The notes: a model not told the origin generated them from the letters alone. DNA of 64,000 nt from Streptomyces sp. NRRL WC-3742 (GCF_000720635.1 NZ_JOCF01000043.1:4463-68462), one strand, 5' to 3'; numbered from the stretch's first letter, positions 16,878 through 26,181 are shown. Program-made: numbers and translations.

Positions 16878-18338
16878 TCATCCGAGCCGCCACTGCTGGT
16901 TGCTCCGCCCGTTGCAGGCCCAGAGCTGGACCGGGGCGCCGTTCGCCGTCGACGCTCCCCCGACGTCCAGGCAGAGCCCCGACTGGCCGCCGGTGACGGT
17001 GCCGTCGGCATTGCGGATCCACTGCTGGTTGGGCTGTCCGTTGCAGGGCCAGATGATCACCTTGGTGCCGTTGGCGGTGCCCCTGTTGTCGGCGTCCAGG
17101 CACATCTGGCTGCTGCCGGAGTACACCGTCAACTGGCCACCGGGGGTGGCGGTCCACGCCTGGTTGGCAGCTCCGGAGCAGGAGCGGATCTGGGCCTGGG
17201 TGCCGCCGGTGGTGCTGGAGTTGGGAACCTCCAGGCACTTTCCGGCCCCGACCGCGTGCAGCGGGCCGGTGACGGCGCCGCCGCCCGTGCCGACGCTGTA
17301 GCCGGCCGCCGTGATGTTGGCCTGGACGGCGTTGTCGGTGGCGTCGGACGGGTAGCCGCTGACGACGGCGCCCTCGTAGAACGTCCCGAGGCTCTGGTTG
17401 GTGTTGCCGGCGCAGCAGTCGCCACCGCTGCCCAGGATGACGGCGCCCTGCTGCCTCATCGGGCTGTAGCCGGGCGGGAGCGCGCCGTTCCAGAGCGTGG
17501 TGAGCCCGCCCGACTGGGCGTCACCGCCCTTGAGTGCGAACCGGGAGGTTCCGTTGTTCTTCAGCATCGCGGTGACGTAGCGGCTGGAGAAGGGCCGCTG
17601 GTTCTGGTTCCACGACTGGCTGCCGCCGGAGTACAGGCCGTACTCGAGGTCGGCCTGTACCCACGGTCCGGTCCCCGAGCAGCCGCCGAACCAGCAACTG
17701 GTCCCGAAGTAGATGGCGTTCATGGCGCCCGCGCCGTCCGCCTTCCGGTCCGTCTCGCTGTTCCCGTAGTCGAAGCAGCAACCGCCGTTGACGTGCACGC
17801 CACTGGTCACCATGTACGCACCCTGGGGGGCGCTGCCGAGCGGCATCCCGGAGGAGGACCCGTCGTGCCAGTAGCTGTTCCCGGGGTTGATGTACAGGGA
17901 GTACGCCTTGGCGCCGCCGAGCGCGAGGGCCTCGCTGGTCGCGCTGGCCGGGGTGTCGCTGCCTCCGGCGCCCCCGGGGCCCTGGTACGCGAGGTCGTTG
18001 CCGTGTCCGGACTGGTCGAAGACCACCGTGACCACGCACGAGGTGCCCGCGCAGAAGGCGTCCTGGGCGGCCGCGTCGGCGACGCCCCCGGCACTGCCGA
18101 CGCCGACGTCCTTCGTCCTGCCGTCCGAGGCCCGCCGGACCTGGTAGAGCGCTCCGTTGTACGCCGAGTAGAGCGCACGCGTCGTGGAGTGCGCGGCCAC
18201 GCAGGGCGTCCCGCCCGCCGCGTAGAGGTCGCAGGGGCCGGTGGCGGCGGCCTGCGCGGTACCGGCGAGTCCTCCCGTGCCGGTCAGGGTGCCGACGACC
18301 AGCAGGATCGTGGCGAACACGCGGGTGAGCGTTCTCAT
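16878..18338 (-). CDS. Secreted GH54 alpha-L-arabinofuranosidase with ricin-type domain
   Basis: 486 residues. The ATG at 18336-18338 is preferred because GGAGAGG lies 5 nt upstream; an alternative lies 15 bp further. A signal peptide ends at AGTAQA. The catalytic domain begins GPCDLYAAGGTPCVAAHSTTRALYSAY and contains DQSGHGNDL, GGCCFDYGNSE and YEGAVVSGYPSD, diagnostic of the GH54 (AbfB catalytic) fold. The C-terminal about 125 residues are a ricin B-type trefoil with QxW repeats (NQAWTA, NQQWIR, NQQWRL) rather than the CBM42 usual in fungal GH54. It removes arabinofuranosyl side chains from extracellular hemicellulose. It follows the GH27 gene by 38 bp. Confidence 0.88.
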   Translation of the reverse strand: MRTLTRVFATILLVVGTLTGTGGLAGTAQAAATGPCDLYAAGGTPCVAAHSTTRALYSAYNGALYQVRRASDGRTKDVGVGSAGGVADAAAQDAFCAGTSCVVTVVFDQSGHGNDLAYQGPGGAGGSDTPASATSEALALGGAKAYSLYINPGNSYWHDGSSSGMPLGSAPQGAYMVTSGVHVNGGCCFDYGNSETDRKADGAGAMNAIYFGTSCWFGGCSGTGPWVQADLEYGLYSGGSQSWNQNQRPFSSRYVTAMLKNNGTSRFALKGGDAQSGGLTTLWNGALPPGYSPMRQQGAVILGSGGDCCAGNTNQSLGTFYEGAVVSGYPSDATDNAVQANITAAGYSVGTGGGAVTGPLHAVGAGKCLEVPNSSTTGGTQAQIRSCSGAANQAWTATPGGQLTVYSGSSQMCLDADNRGTANGTKVIIWPCNGQPNQQWIRNADGTVTGGQSGLCLDVGGASTANGAPVQLWACNGRSNQQWRLG

Positions 18339-18376
18339 GGCTTGCCTCTCCATCCGTCCCTGGCTGCGGGGGAGTA

Positions 18377-20062
18377 TCAGCGGGCCCATTGCTGATTGCT
18401 CTGGCCGTTGCAGGTCCACAGGTCGACCGGGGCGCCGTTGGCGGTGGACCGGCCGGTGACGTCGAGGCAGAGTCCGGACTGGACGCCCGTGACGGTGCCG
18501 TCGGTGTTGACCTTCCACTGCTGGTTCGGCTGGTTGTTGCAGGTCCAGATCCCGACCTTGGTCCCGGGCGTGGTCTGGCTGTGGTCCGCGTCCAGGCACA
18601 TCTGCTGGCCGCTGCCGGAGTAGACGGTCAGCTGGTTGGACGAGGTGTACGTCCACTGCTGGTTCGCCTGGGCGTTGCACTCCCAGATGGCCACCTGCGT
18701 GCCCGGGGTGGTGGTCGAGTTCGGCACGTCCAGGCACTTGCCCGCACCGACCGCGCGCACCGCGCCGCCCGTTGTGGTGCCGGTGCCGCCCGCGACACGG
18801 AACATGGTGGTGCCGTGCGCCGGGACGGAGGCGCTGATGGTGCCCGTGGTGGTCGAGGTCGCACCGGACCACAGGTCGGTGAGGGTGTAGCCGGACGCTC
18901 CGGTCTTCCCGATCGCGGCGGCGGAGGTGCTGATGGTCGCGGTCGATCCGGTCTCGTTGAACAGGGCCACCGAGACGTCGCCGTTCGCCAGCGGCTTGGC
19001 CAGCACGTCGAGGCCGTTGACGGAGGAGACCATGGTGCCCTGCTTGCCCAGCGGGTCCTGGTCCACCGCGATCACCCGGGTGTTGGTGAGCGTGGCCAGG
19101 GTGGCCGGGCTCGCCGAGGCGATGTTGGTGCCGGCGATCAGCGGAGCCGCCATCTCCGCCCACAGGCTGAACTCGGAGCGGCTCTCGACCTCGCTGAGGG
19201 AGCCGTTGCCGACCTCCAGCATGTCCGGGTCGTTCCAGTGGCCGGGCCCGGCGTAGGGAGCCAGGTTCACGTTGCTGTGGAAGATCGACAGCATGCTGGA
19301 GTAGCTCGCGTTGATGTCATTCGTGGTGCGCCAGCTGTTGCCGACGGAGGCGCCCCAGGTCCACACGTTCTCCTCGCCCCAGTTGCACAGGCTGAACAGG
19401 ATGGGCCGACCGGTCGCGGCCAGGGCGTCACGCATCGCGGTGTAGCGGGTCTGCGCGGGTGCCTTGTTGCCGTTGGGGCAGGTGTTCAGCCAACAGCCCG
19501 GCCCCGCGTAGCAGTTGTCGTACTTCAGGTAGTCCACGCCCCAGGCGGCGAAGGACTGGGCGTCCGCGGTCTCGTGCCCGAGGCTGCCGGGGAAGCCGGC
19601 GCAGGTCTGCAGCCCGGCGGACTCGTAGATGCCCAGCTTCAGGCCCAGCGAGTGGACGTAGTCGGCGGTGCCCTTGATCCCGTCGGGGAACTTGCCCGGA
19701 TCGGGGACCAGGCGCCCGTCGGAACCCCGTGAGTGGGTCATCCAGCAGTCGTCGATGTTGACGTACTCGTACCCGGCGCTCTGCATGCCGTTGTCGTGCA
19801 TGGCGAGCGCGGTGGACTTGATCAGCGACTCGGAGACGTTGCAGCCGTAGGCGTTCCAGTCGTTGAAGCCCATCTGCGGAGTGGCCGCCAGGCCGTTGCC
19901 CGCTGCGGGGGTGGGGGCGGCTGCGGCGGCCGACGTGGCCGTGCCCAGGGAGAGCAGCGGAAGCGCCAGGGACAGGAGTAACGCCGAGAGCACGCAGGCG
20001 AGCGTCCTTCGCGGGCCGGTTCGCGCCGGTGGCCGTGGGAGGCGCAGGGCCGGGTGGAGCAT
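18377..20062 (-). CDS. Secreted GH27 alpha-galactosidase with ricin-type domain
   Basis: 561 residues from an ATG with AGGAGG 7 nt upstream. A long signal peptide (ACVLSALLLSLALPLLSLG) precedes the GH27 barrel: TPQMGFNDWNAYGC, GYEYVNIDDCW, DYLKYDNCY (nucleophile Asp), and GHWNDPDMLEVGNG (acid/base Asp). A beta-sandwich follows, then a ricin-type trefoil (NQQWTY, NQQWKV, NQQWAR). GH27 contains alpha-galactosidases and beta-L-arabinopyranosidases, which cannot be separated here. It is first in the operon with GH54; a LacI-type operator lies about 90 bp upstream of the start. Confidence 0.88.
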   Translation of the reverse strand: MLHPALRLPRPPARTGPRRTLACVLSALLLSLALPLLSLGTATSAAAAAPTPAAGNGLAATPQMGFNDWNAYGCNVSESLIKSTALAMHDNGMQSAGYEYVNIDDCWMTHSRGSDGRLVPDPGKFPDGIKGTADYVHSLGLKLGIYESAGLQTCAGFPGSLGHETADAQSFAAWGVDYLKYDNCYAGPGCWLNTCPNGNKAPAQTRYTAMRDALAATGRPILFSLCNWGEENVWTWGASVGNSWRTTNDINASYSSMLSIFHSNVNLAPYAGPGHWNDPDMLEVGNGSLSEVESRSEFSLWAEMAAPLIAGTNIASASPATLATLTNTRVIAVDQDPLGKQGTMVSSVNGLDVLAKPLANGDVSVALFNETGSTATISTSAAAIGKTGASGYTLTDLWSGATSTTTGTISASVPAHGTTMFRVAGGTGTTTGGAVRAVGAGKCLDVPNSTTTPGTQVAIWECNAQANQQWTYTSSNQLTVYSGSGQQMCLDADHSQTTPGTKVGIWTCNNQPNQQWKVNTDGTVTGVQSGLCLDVTGRSTANGAPVDLWTCNGQSNQQWAR

Positions 20063-20153
20063 GTCATCGCCTCCTGTGGGCGTCGTGGGCATGACAAAGA
20101 GCGACTCGGGGATGGCCCTCGCACCCGGGGCGGGGGTGAAGGGCGGGAGTGAG

Positions 20154-20167
20154 TGTGAGCGCTAACA
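20154..20167 (-). promoter_or_regulatory. LacI-family operator-like palindrome
   Basis: TGTGAGCGCTAACA is a 14-bp near-perfect palindrome centred on GCGC. It closely matches operators of LacI-family sugar repressors in Streptomyces (e.g. CebR-type TGGGAGCGCTCCCA). It lies about 92 bp upstream of the GH27 start, so sugar-responsive repression of the GH27-GH54 operon is likely. No LacI-family gene is encoded in the window. Confidence 0.7.
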
Positions 20168-20343
20168 ATTCACCGTGAAAAAATCACCGCAGCGGATTCC
20201 TCGACTTCGGCGGTTGAAAGGCTCCAGCACCCCCGACGCCGTGTCAACCCTTCTCACAAGGTGCGCGATCCCGGACGTCGGCCCTCGGGTGTGGTGATTT
20301 CCCGAGCGCCGACGGCGGCGGGCGGTCGGCCTCGCAGGCCCGG

Positions 20344-21534
20344 TCAGGAGGCGGGGCCGTCGAGGTGGTGGAAGGTGGGGCGGGGGTGCATCAGGAAGTC
20401 GTGGTGCGAGATGTTCCAGGCGTAGGCGCCGGCCATCGCGAAGGCGAGCCGGTCGCCGCCGCGCAGGGTGTCGACGGGGGAGCGGTGGGCGAGGACGTCC
20501 TTCGGAGTGCAGAGCTGGCCGGAGACGGTGACCGTCGGCTCGGTGGTGGCCGGACGGGGCCAGGGGTGCGGCCAGGCGTCGACCGGGCGGACGGTGAACG
20601 GCTGGGAGTGGCCCCGGGTGGCGGGGGTGCGCAGGTGGTGGGTGCCGCCGCGGACCACGGCGAAGTCCTCGCCGTGGCTTCGCTTCACGTCCAGGACCTC
20701 GGTCGCGTACCAGCCGCAGTAGGCCGTCAGTGCGCGGCCGGGCTCGATGCGCAGGGTGAGCCCGGGGTGGGCGTCCAGGAGCTCGGCGAGGCCCTCGCCG
20801 AAGGCCGTCCAGTCGAAGCGGGCGGACGGGTCCTCGTAGTCCACGGCCATGCCGCCGCCGACGTTGACCTCCTCCAGTGCCAGGCCGTGCGATTCGGCCA
20901 GCGCGGCGGACCACTCCACGATCCCTGTGGCGACGGCGAGTTGCTCGGACGCGGCCAGCCCGCTGGCGAGGTGGGCGTGGATGCCGCGCAGCCGCAGCCG
21001 GGCGAACTCGGGCGTGCCGAGCAGTCGCAGGCACTCCGGCACCTCGGCCGGGTCGAGGCCGAACGGCGTCGGACGCCCGCCCATGGCCAGGGCGACGGAG
21101 TCCAGAGTGCCGTCGCCGACCGGCAGGTTGACCCGCAGTAGTACGTCCACCGGCCGGGTGGCGGCCGCGGCGAGCCGGCGCAGCTCGTGCACGCTCTCGA
21201 CGTGCCAGCGGTGCACGCCCGCCGCCACGGCGGCCGCGATCTCGGCGGAGGTCTTGCCCGGCCCGCCGAAGGCCAGCGGGGCGCCCGGCACGGCGGCCCG
21301 GACGTGGGCCAACTCGCCTCCGCTGGACACCTCGTAGCCGTCCACCGCGTCGCGCAGCGCGGCGAGGACGGGCGCCTCCGGGTTGGCCTTGGCCGCGTAG
21401 TACAGCTCGACGCGCTGCGGCAGCGCGGCCCGGACGGCGGCGGCGTGCTTCCGCAGCTCGCTCAAGTCGTAGACGTAGGCGGGCAGTTCGTCGGGCGCGA
21501 GGGTGTCGATGTGGCGAAGGGCGAGCTCGCTCAT
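20344..21534 (-). CDS. Type III PLP-dependent decarboxylase of siderophore operon
   Basis: 396 residues, starting at ATG in an ATGA overlap with the previous synthetase. It has the fold type III (DapDC/alanine racemase-like) layout: YVYDLSELRKHAAAV, PLP lysine in VELYYAAKANPEAPV, GGEL after EVSS, GGG at NVGGGMAVDYEDP, EPGRALTAYCGWY and GQLCTPKDVLA. The LCTPKD motif is characteristic of siderophore-associated decarboxylases (SbnH-like). It probably decarboxylates an amino acid, or an amino acid already joined to citrate, to give a diamine unit. It is the last gene of the siderophore operon. Confidence 0.85.
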   Translation of the reverse strand: MSELALRHIDTLAPDELPAYVYDLSELRKHAAAVRAALPQRVELYYAAKANPEAPVLAALRDAVDGYEVSSGGELAHVRAAVPGAPLAFGGPGKTSAEIAAAVAAGVHRWHVESVHELRRLAAAATRPVDVLLRVNLPVGDGTLDSVALAMGGRPTPFGLDPAEVPECLRLLGTPEFARLRLRGIHAHLASGLAASEQLAVATGIVEWSAALAESHGLALEEVNVGGGMAVDYEDPSARFDWTAFGEGLAELLDAHPGLTLRIEPGRALTAYCGWYATEVLDVKRSHGEDFAVVRGGTHHLRTPATRGHSQPFTVRPVDAWPHPWPRPATTEPTVTVSGQLCTPKDVLAHRSPVDTLRGGDRLAFAMAGAYAWNISHHDFLMHPRPTFHHLDGPAS

Positions 21535-23258
21535 CGGGTCACGCTCCGGGCGGCCTCGGCGAGCACGTCCTCGGCCAGCGGCGAGGAGAGCCGGACGTAC
21601 CCGGCCTCGCGGTCGGCCTTGCGCTCCCAGCGGGTCAGCAGGTTGGCCTTCGCGGGCAGCGGGACGCCCGCGAGCAGGGCGGCGAGCCTGGGCGGGCAGC
21701 CGTGCGCCTCGCCGTACTCCGCCAGGACCGCCCGTACCTCGGCCCACAGGGCGGGTTCCAGGGCGGGGTGGAGATCGGCGACGGCCGCGAGCAGTTCGGA
21801 GAGGTGGTTGACCAGCAGGCAGTAGACGACGCGGTCCCAGCCGCGCTGGGCGTCGTACGTCATCGGTCCGGCGACGTCGGCGGGGAGCTGTTCGAGGAGG
21901 GCGGCGTTCTGCTCGGGCAGGAGCTTGGTGCCCTCGAGGTCGCGGAAGAGCGCCTGGGCCGGGAGTCCGGCGGCGTCGACGCAGACCAGGACGTTCTGCA
22001 GGTGCGGCTCCAGGACCACGCCGTGGTCGAAGTAGGCGGCGAGCACCGGCGGCACCACCAGCCGCAGGTAGGCGGCCCACCACTGCTGGGCCCGCTCGGG
22101 CCCCGAGCCGTCGAGCAGTTGGGAGATGTGCGCCGAGCTGGTGGCGTACTCGTCGGCCACGGAGGCCGACAGCAGCGGGGTCAGGCCGGGCCGCACGACG
22201 CCGTCCAGTCCGTCCCGGACGATCAGGCCGAAGCCCTCGAACAGTGAGGTGTCGGCGGCGCCGTCCGCGCCCGGCAGCGCGAGCGTACGGAAGGCGGGCT
22301 CGTTCAGCATCGCGGTGCCCGGGAAGCGGGCGGCCAGGTCCGCGAGCGGTTCGGCCAGCAGCCGGGTGAGCTGGACGGCGCCGGTCAGCTCGTAAGCGGC
22401 GTTCTTGCGCAGGCAGTTGGTGATGCGGACGTTGAGGCTGAACTTGAGGAAGGCGTCGGCGCCGTGCAGGGTGCGCACCGAGGCGGTGGCGGTGAACTCC
22501 TCGCCGCGCGGACCGAGGTCGATGACGTCCCCGCGCTCGATCGCCTCCCGCAACAGCGGTTCTTCGCAGAGGAGTTCGTACTGCCAGGGGTGGGTCGGCA
22601 GCAGGGTGAAGCCCTCCGGGACGTCGCCCAGGCCGTCGATCACCGCGAGTGCGGCCGGGTCGGCGGCGTCCTGGGCGATGTACTCGCTGCGGACCGCGAG
22701 ATGGCGCAGCCGGAACGCGGCGCGGGCCTCGGGTGCGTACGCGGCCCAGGTGGCGCGGTCGGCGCCCTTGGCGGAGCGGGACTTGGGTGCGGGATGGAAG
22801 CGGTGCCCGAACATCAGGGCCTGCTCGGACTCCAGGTACCGCTCCGGGCCGGGCGCCGGCCGGTCGGACAGGGCGGCGGACACACCCTCGTGGCTGGAGG
22901 CCAGCTGGGCGAGGAACTCCTCGTTGTCCACTCCGCTGCGCAGGGTCAGCTCGGCCTGGACGTGCTCGGCGAGCTCGCGCCATCCCAACTCGCGCCAGCC
23001 GTCCGGGGTTTGCTCGAAGGCCGGTCCGGTGAACCGGTGCGCTCCGAGGAGCGAGGTGCGGCGCAGGGCGACCCGCAGCAGGGCGCCGCGGCGCGGCAGG
23101 CGCAGCAGGAGGTGGCCCTCGTCGACGGCGGTCTGGTGCTCGGGTGCGGAGACCTCGCGGAGCAGGCAGTTGAGCAGGGTGTGGGCCACGACGTGGTCGG
23201 CCGAGGGTAGCCCGGTCGGGGCGGGGGCCGACCGGGGGTGTTCAGTGCGGGCGGTCAT
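21531..23258 (-). CDS. IucA/IucC-family NIS siderophore synthetase (first)
   Basis: 575 residues. It shows the NRPS-independent siderophore synthetase signatures: MFGHRFHPAPKSRS in the N-terminal half, LLPTHPWQYEL, TASVRTLHGADAFLKFSLNVRITNCLRKN, and HGVVLEPHLQNVLV with FRDLEGTKLL near the C-terminus. These bind ATP and activate a carboxylate such as citrate for coupling with an amine or alcohol. It lies between the MFS exporter and the decarboxylase with overlapping stops and starts. The second synthetase of the operon shares only the domain architecture, so each probably performs a different coupling. Confidence 0.92.
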   Translation of the reverse strand: MTARTEHPRSAPAPTGLPSADHVVAHTLLNCLLREVSAPEHQTAVDEGHLLLRLPRRGALLRVALRRTSLLGAHRFTGPAFEQTPDGWRELGWRELAEHVQAELTLRSGVDNEEFLAQLASSHEGVSAALSDRPAPGPERYLESEQALMFGHRFHPAPKSRSAKGADRATWAAYAPEARAAFRLRHLAVRSEYIAQDAADPAALAVIDGLGDVPEGFTLLPTHPWQYELLCEEPLLREAIERGDVIDLGPRGEEFTATASVRTLHGADAFLKFSLNVRITNCLRKNAAYELTGAVQLTRLLAEPLADLAARFPGTAMLNEPAFRTLALPGADGAADTSLFEGFGLIVRDGLDGVVRPGLTPLLSASVADEYATSSAHISQLLDGSGPERAQQWWAAYLRLVVPPVLAAYFDHGVVLEPHLQNVLVCVDAAGLPAQALFRDLEGTKLLPEQNAALLEQLPADVAGPMTYDAQRGWDRVVYCLLVNHLSELLAAVADLHPALEPALWAEVRAVLAEYGEAHGCPPRLAALLAGVPLPAKANLLTRWERKADREAGYVRLSSPLAEDVLAEAARSVTR

Positions 23259-24439
23259 CGGGGGCTCCTACGGGTCAGGAGGGCGAGCAGGGCGGCGGCC
23301 AGGGCGGCGGCGGTGCCGGTGACGACGGGGGCGGCCGGTCCGCCGCTGCCGTTGGCGAGCGCGGCGGCGAGTCCGGCCGCGACGGCGCCGCACTTGGAGA
23401 CGGTTTCGCGGGTGCCGAACATCCGGCCCGGCGCGCGGCCGCGGGCGGCTTCGGCGGTGAGGACGGCGAGGCAGACCAGGCCGAGGGTCATGCCGAGCCC
23501 GAGCACTACCCGGGTGAGGGCGAAGGTGAGCAGGGAGTGGGCCGGGGCGTGGCCGGCCAGCCCGAGGGCGACCAGGGCGAAGCCGAGGGCGAGCCCGGTG
23601 CCGGGCCGTGCCTCGACGAGGCTGTGCACCCGTCCGGCGGCGATCAGGTAGACCAGGTGCGGCAGCGCGAACAGCAGGCCCGCGACCGTGCCGTTCACGC
23701 CCGGCAGCCGCTGCTGCACCAGGGTGATCAGGTACGGGAAGGAGATGATGGTCGCGAAGACGAAGGCGAACTCGAAGGTGTAGAGCAGCTTCAGCGGGCC
23801 CGGCGGGTCCGTCCGCGCGGTGCCTTCCGCGGTTCGGGCGGCGGCCGGGCGGGTCGGCTCGGGCAGGAAGCCGAGCATGACGGCGGCGGTCAGCGGCAGC
23901 AGCGCCATCACCAGGTACTGCCGGTGCGGGTCGATCCACGGCGACAGCGCTCCCACCAGGATCGGCGCCGCGACCAGGGCGGCCCGGGCGCTGCCCTGCA
24001 TCAGGGTGAGCGCCCTGGACAGCCGGGAGCCGTCCAGGGCCGAGGCGAGGTACCCGTTGGTGGCGGAGAAGGTGCCGCCGAGGAAGCCCTGGAGCACCAG
24101 CGCCAGGGTGAACGCGGGCAGGCTGTCGGCGGCGCCGGCGAGCAGGAAGGAGGCGGTGAGGCCGAGTTGGGCGCGCAGTAGCAGCCGCTTCTGGCCGAAG
24201 CGGTCGGCCAGCCGGCCCCACAGCGGTGCGCCGAGGGCGGTGAAGACCGTCGGCACGATGTAGAGCAGGCCGGCCCAGTGCCCGTCGTGGTCACCGAGGC
24301 CCGGGAGGATCTCGGTGAGGTAGGGCGGCAGGCCGAGGGCCGCGAAGGAGGCGACGAAGTAGCAGGCGGCCACGGCGTGCACCTGGCGCCGGTCCAGTCC
24401 GGCACGGCCGACCGGCCGCGCCAGCGGTTCGACGGTCAT
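23255..24439 (-). CDS. MFS transporter, probable siderophore exporter
   Basis: 394 residues from an ATG overlapping the upstream synthetase stop (ATGA). Twelve hydrophobic segments are evident, with the MFS loop GRLADRFGQKRLL between helices 2 and 3 and a second half beginning near LLYTFEFAFVFATIISF. Position inside the operon between two NIS synthetases argues for export of the finished siderophore across the cytoplasmic membrane. Its closest relatives by function would be SbnD or similar exporters, but specificity is inferred only from context. Confidence 0.85.
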   Translation of the reverse strand: MTVEPLARPVGRAGLDRRQVHAVAACYFVASFAALGLPPYLTEILPGLGDHDGHWAGLLYIVPTVFTALGAPLWGRLADRFGQKRLLLRAQLGLTASFLLAGAADSLPAFTLALVLQGFLGGTFSATNGYLASALDGSRLSRALTLMQGSARAALVAAPILVGALSPWIDPHRQYLVMALLPLTAAVMLGFLPEPTRPAAARTAEGTARTDPPGPLKLLYTFEFAFVFATIISFPYLITLVQQRLPGVNGTVAGLLFALPHLVYLIAAGRVHSLVEARPGTGLALGFALVALGLAGHAPAHSLLTFALTRVVLGLGMTLGLVCLAVLTAEAARGRAPGRMFGTRETVSKCGAVAAGLAAALANGSGGPAAPVVTGTAAALAAALLALLTRRSPR

Positions 24440-26181
24440 CGTGAACGGTCCTTCGGCAGCAGGTAGTTGGGGCCGTCCGTGTAGTGCTTGTTGATGTCGG
24501 AGGCGCCGCTGCGCTCCTTGCTGAGCAGGGTGCCGGCGCTCACCATGGCCTTGACGGGCAGCCGTTCGGCGTCCAGCAGGTTCGTGCGCAGCGGCCGCCC
24601 GGCCGGGCCGAGGCGGTCGACGGCCTCGGTGAGGATGTTGCGGAGCAGCCCGAGGGTGCGCTCCAGCGGTGCCCGGTCGTGCGCGGCGAGGCCGAAGGCG
24701 AGCGAGGCGGTGCACAGGTGGCCGGTGATCGTGGTGAACAGGTCGGTGAGGGCGCCGTCCTGTGTGACGAGTATCCGGGGGTCGCGGAACTCGGCGGCCA
24801 GGGGGGCGAGTTCGCCGATCCGGGCGGTGCTGATCCGGGGCCCGTCGTTGTCCTTGTAGAGCAGTCGCAGACCGGTGCCGTCCAGGACGAGCGAGGTGTT
24901 CTGCTGGTGCGACTCCAGGGCGATGCCGCGGCCGAACAGGGCGGTCTGCCAGTCGACCAGCAGCCGGACGAGGTCCTCGTACAGCCCGAGGACGGATCCG
25001 CCGTAGAAGCGGTCGGCCAGCTGATCGATCACCAGCCGTCCGTCGGGCGTCTCGGCGAGCAGGGCGGCCAGCGGCACCGTGACGGCCTCGTCGAGGCCGT
25101 CCGGGTAGCGGCGCAGCAGTACGGCCAGCATCTCGTCGTCGGCGTGCGCGTAGCGTTGTTCGTCGACGTGCAGCACCCGCCCGGCGAAGCGCGGCTCGCG
25201 CGCGGCCACGGCCTCCACCAGCCGCTGTCCGACCGCCCCGTTGACCAGGGTGACGGGCTTGATGGTGCGCCGGTTGCGCAGGCCGAGGGTGGCGGTGGCG
25301 AGCGGGAGTTTGAGGTGGCAGGCCGGATCCTGGGCGACGGCTACGGTGCGCATGGACAGCGTCGGCAGCACGGTGAGGTACGGCTCGGGGGCGAGCACCG
25401 AGCCCGGCGCGATCCGCTCGAAGTCCTCGCCCACGGTGAGCGGGTGGACCGGGACGGTGAGGAACTCGCCCTGGATGCCGAGCTGTTCGGCGGTCGGCCA
25501 CCAGGCGGGCAGCGGGCCGTCGCCGCGAACGGTCAGCCGCCCGGCCGGGACGGCGAGCCAGCGCAGCTCGAAGGTGCCGTGGAACTCCGGTGCGTAGGAG
25601 CGCAGTTGCGGCTCGGTCAGGCCGGAGCGGCCGCGCGAGGTCGGGTAGACCGGATGGTCCAGGAAGGCGGCGAGGGCCTCGAAGCCGAGCGAGGCGCCCG
25701 GGCCCGTCCATTCGGCCGTGTCCTTGCCGTAGCGCTCGGCGAGCGCGGCGTGCACGCCCGGCCGGATCTCGTCGTGCAGCCGCATGGCGGCCAGGGTCTG
25801 CCGACACTCCTCGGCGAAGGCCAGGTGGCCGGGCCGGTCCAGCGGGTCGGCCAGCTCGGCGAGGCGCTCCAGGATCGCGGGCAGGCCCGTGAGGGGCTCG
25901 CCGTTCACCTCCAGCAGGGGAAGCCGGGCGGCGTGGTCGCTCTGGAAGCCCTCGGGGGCCACCGGCAGGGCGAGCGTGCCGCGGCTCAGCCAGGGGCCGT
26001 CGGCCCGCTGCTCCAGGACGCCGCCCGCGCGCAGGCCGAGGACGTCCTCGCGCAGCAGCGCGGACAGCACCCGGAGGGTGAGCCGGTCGGAGGGGTTCAC
26101 GGCGGTCACGGCGGTCACGGCGGTCGCGGCGGTTGCGGCGGTTGTGGCGCTCACCGCGTTCACGGCGGTTGCGGCGTTCAC
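24436..26181 (-). CDS. IucA/IucC-family NIS siderophore synthetase (second)
   Basis: 581 residues from a GTG in a GTGA overlap with the ATP-grasp gene. The first about 30 residues are low-complexity Val/Asn/Ala/Thr repeats that precede the conserved fold. Family motifs include DHPVYPTSRGRSGL, LTVPVHPLTVG, SMRTVAV with LKLPLATATLGLRNRRTIKP, IALESHQQNTSLVL and LLYKDNDGPRIS. The synthetase would use ATP to join a carboxylate to an amine in siderophore assembly. The degenerate repeat at the N-terminus is unusual, and the true start could be a downstream in-frame codon. Confidence 0.9.
   Translation of the reverse strand: MNAATAVNAVSATTAATAATAVTAVTAVNPSDRLTLRVLSALLREDVLGLRAGGVLEQRADGPWLSRGTLALPVAPEGFQSDHAARLPLLEVNGEPLTGLPAILERLAELADPLDRPGHLAFAEECRQTLAAMRLHDEIRPGVHAALAERYGKDTAEWTGPGASLGFEALAAFLDHPVYPTSRGRSGLTEPQLRSYAPEFHGTFELRWLAVPAGRLTVRGDGPLPAWWPTAEQLGIQGEFLTVPVHPLTVGEDFERIAPGSVLAPEPYLTVLPTLSMRTVAVAQDPACHLKLPLATATLGLRNRRTIKPVTLVNGAVGQRLVEAVAAREPRFAGRVLHVDEQRYAHADDEMLAVLLRRYPDGLDEAVTVPLAALLAETPDGRLVIDQLADRFYGGSVLGLYEDLVRLLVDWQTALFGRGIALESHQQNTSLVLDGTGLRLLYKDNDGPRISTARIGELAPLAAEFRDPRILVTQDGALTDLFTTITGHLCTASLAFGLAAHDRAPLERTLGLLRNILTEAVDRLGPAGRPLRTNLLDAERLPVKAMVSAGTLLSKERSGASDINKHYTDGPNYLLPKDRSR
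26099..26181 (-). repeat. Degenerate 9-bp repeat at synthetase N-terminus
   Basis: Plus-strand variants of ggcggtcac recur about every 9 bp and encode a VTAVTAVN-type leader of the second NIS synthetase. The array also contains several possible GTG start codons, making the true start ambiguous. Confidence 0.7.

Noticed and set aside
16878..19163. 761-codon minus-strand frame
   Set aside because: The upstream part is a shadow of the GH27 gene. The real GH54 gene starts at 18338, at a Met with a ribosome binding site and signal peptide.
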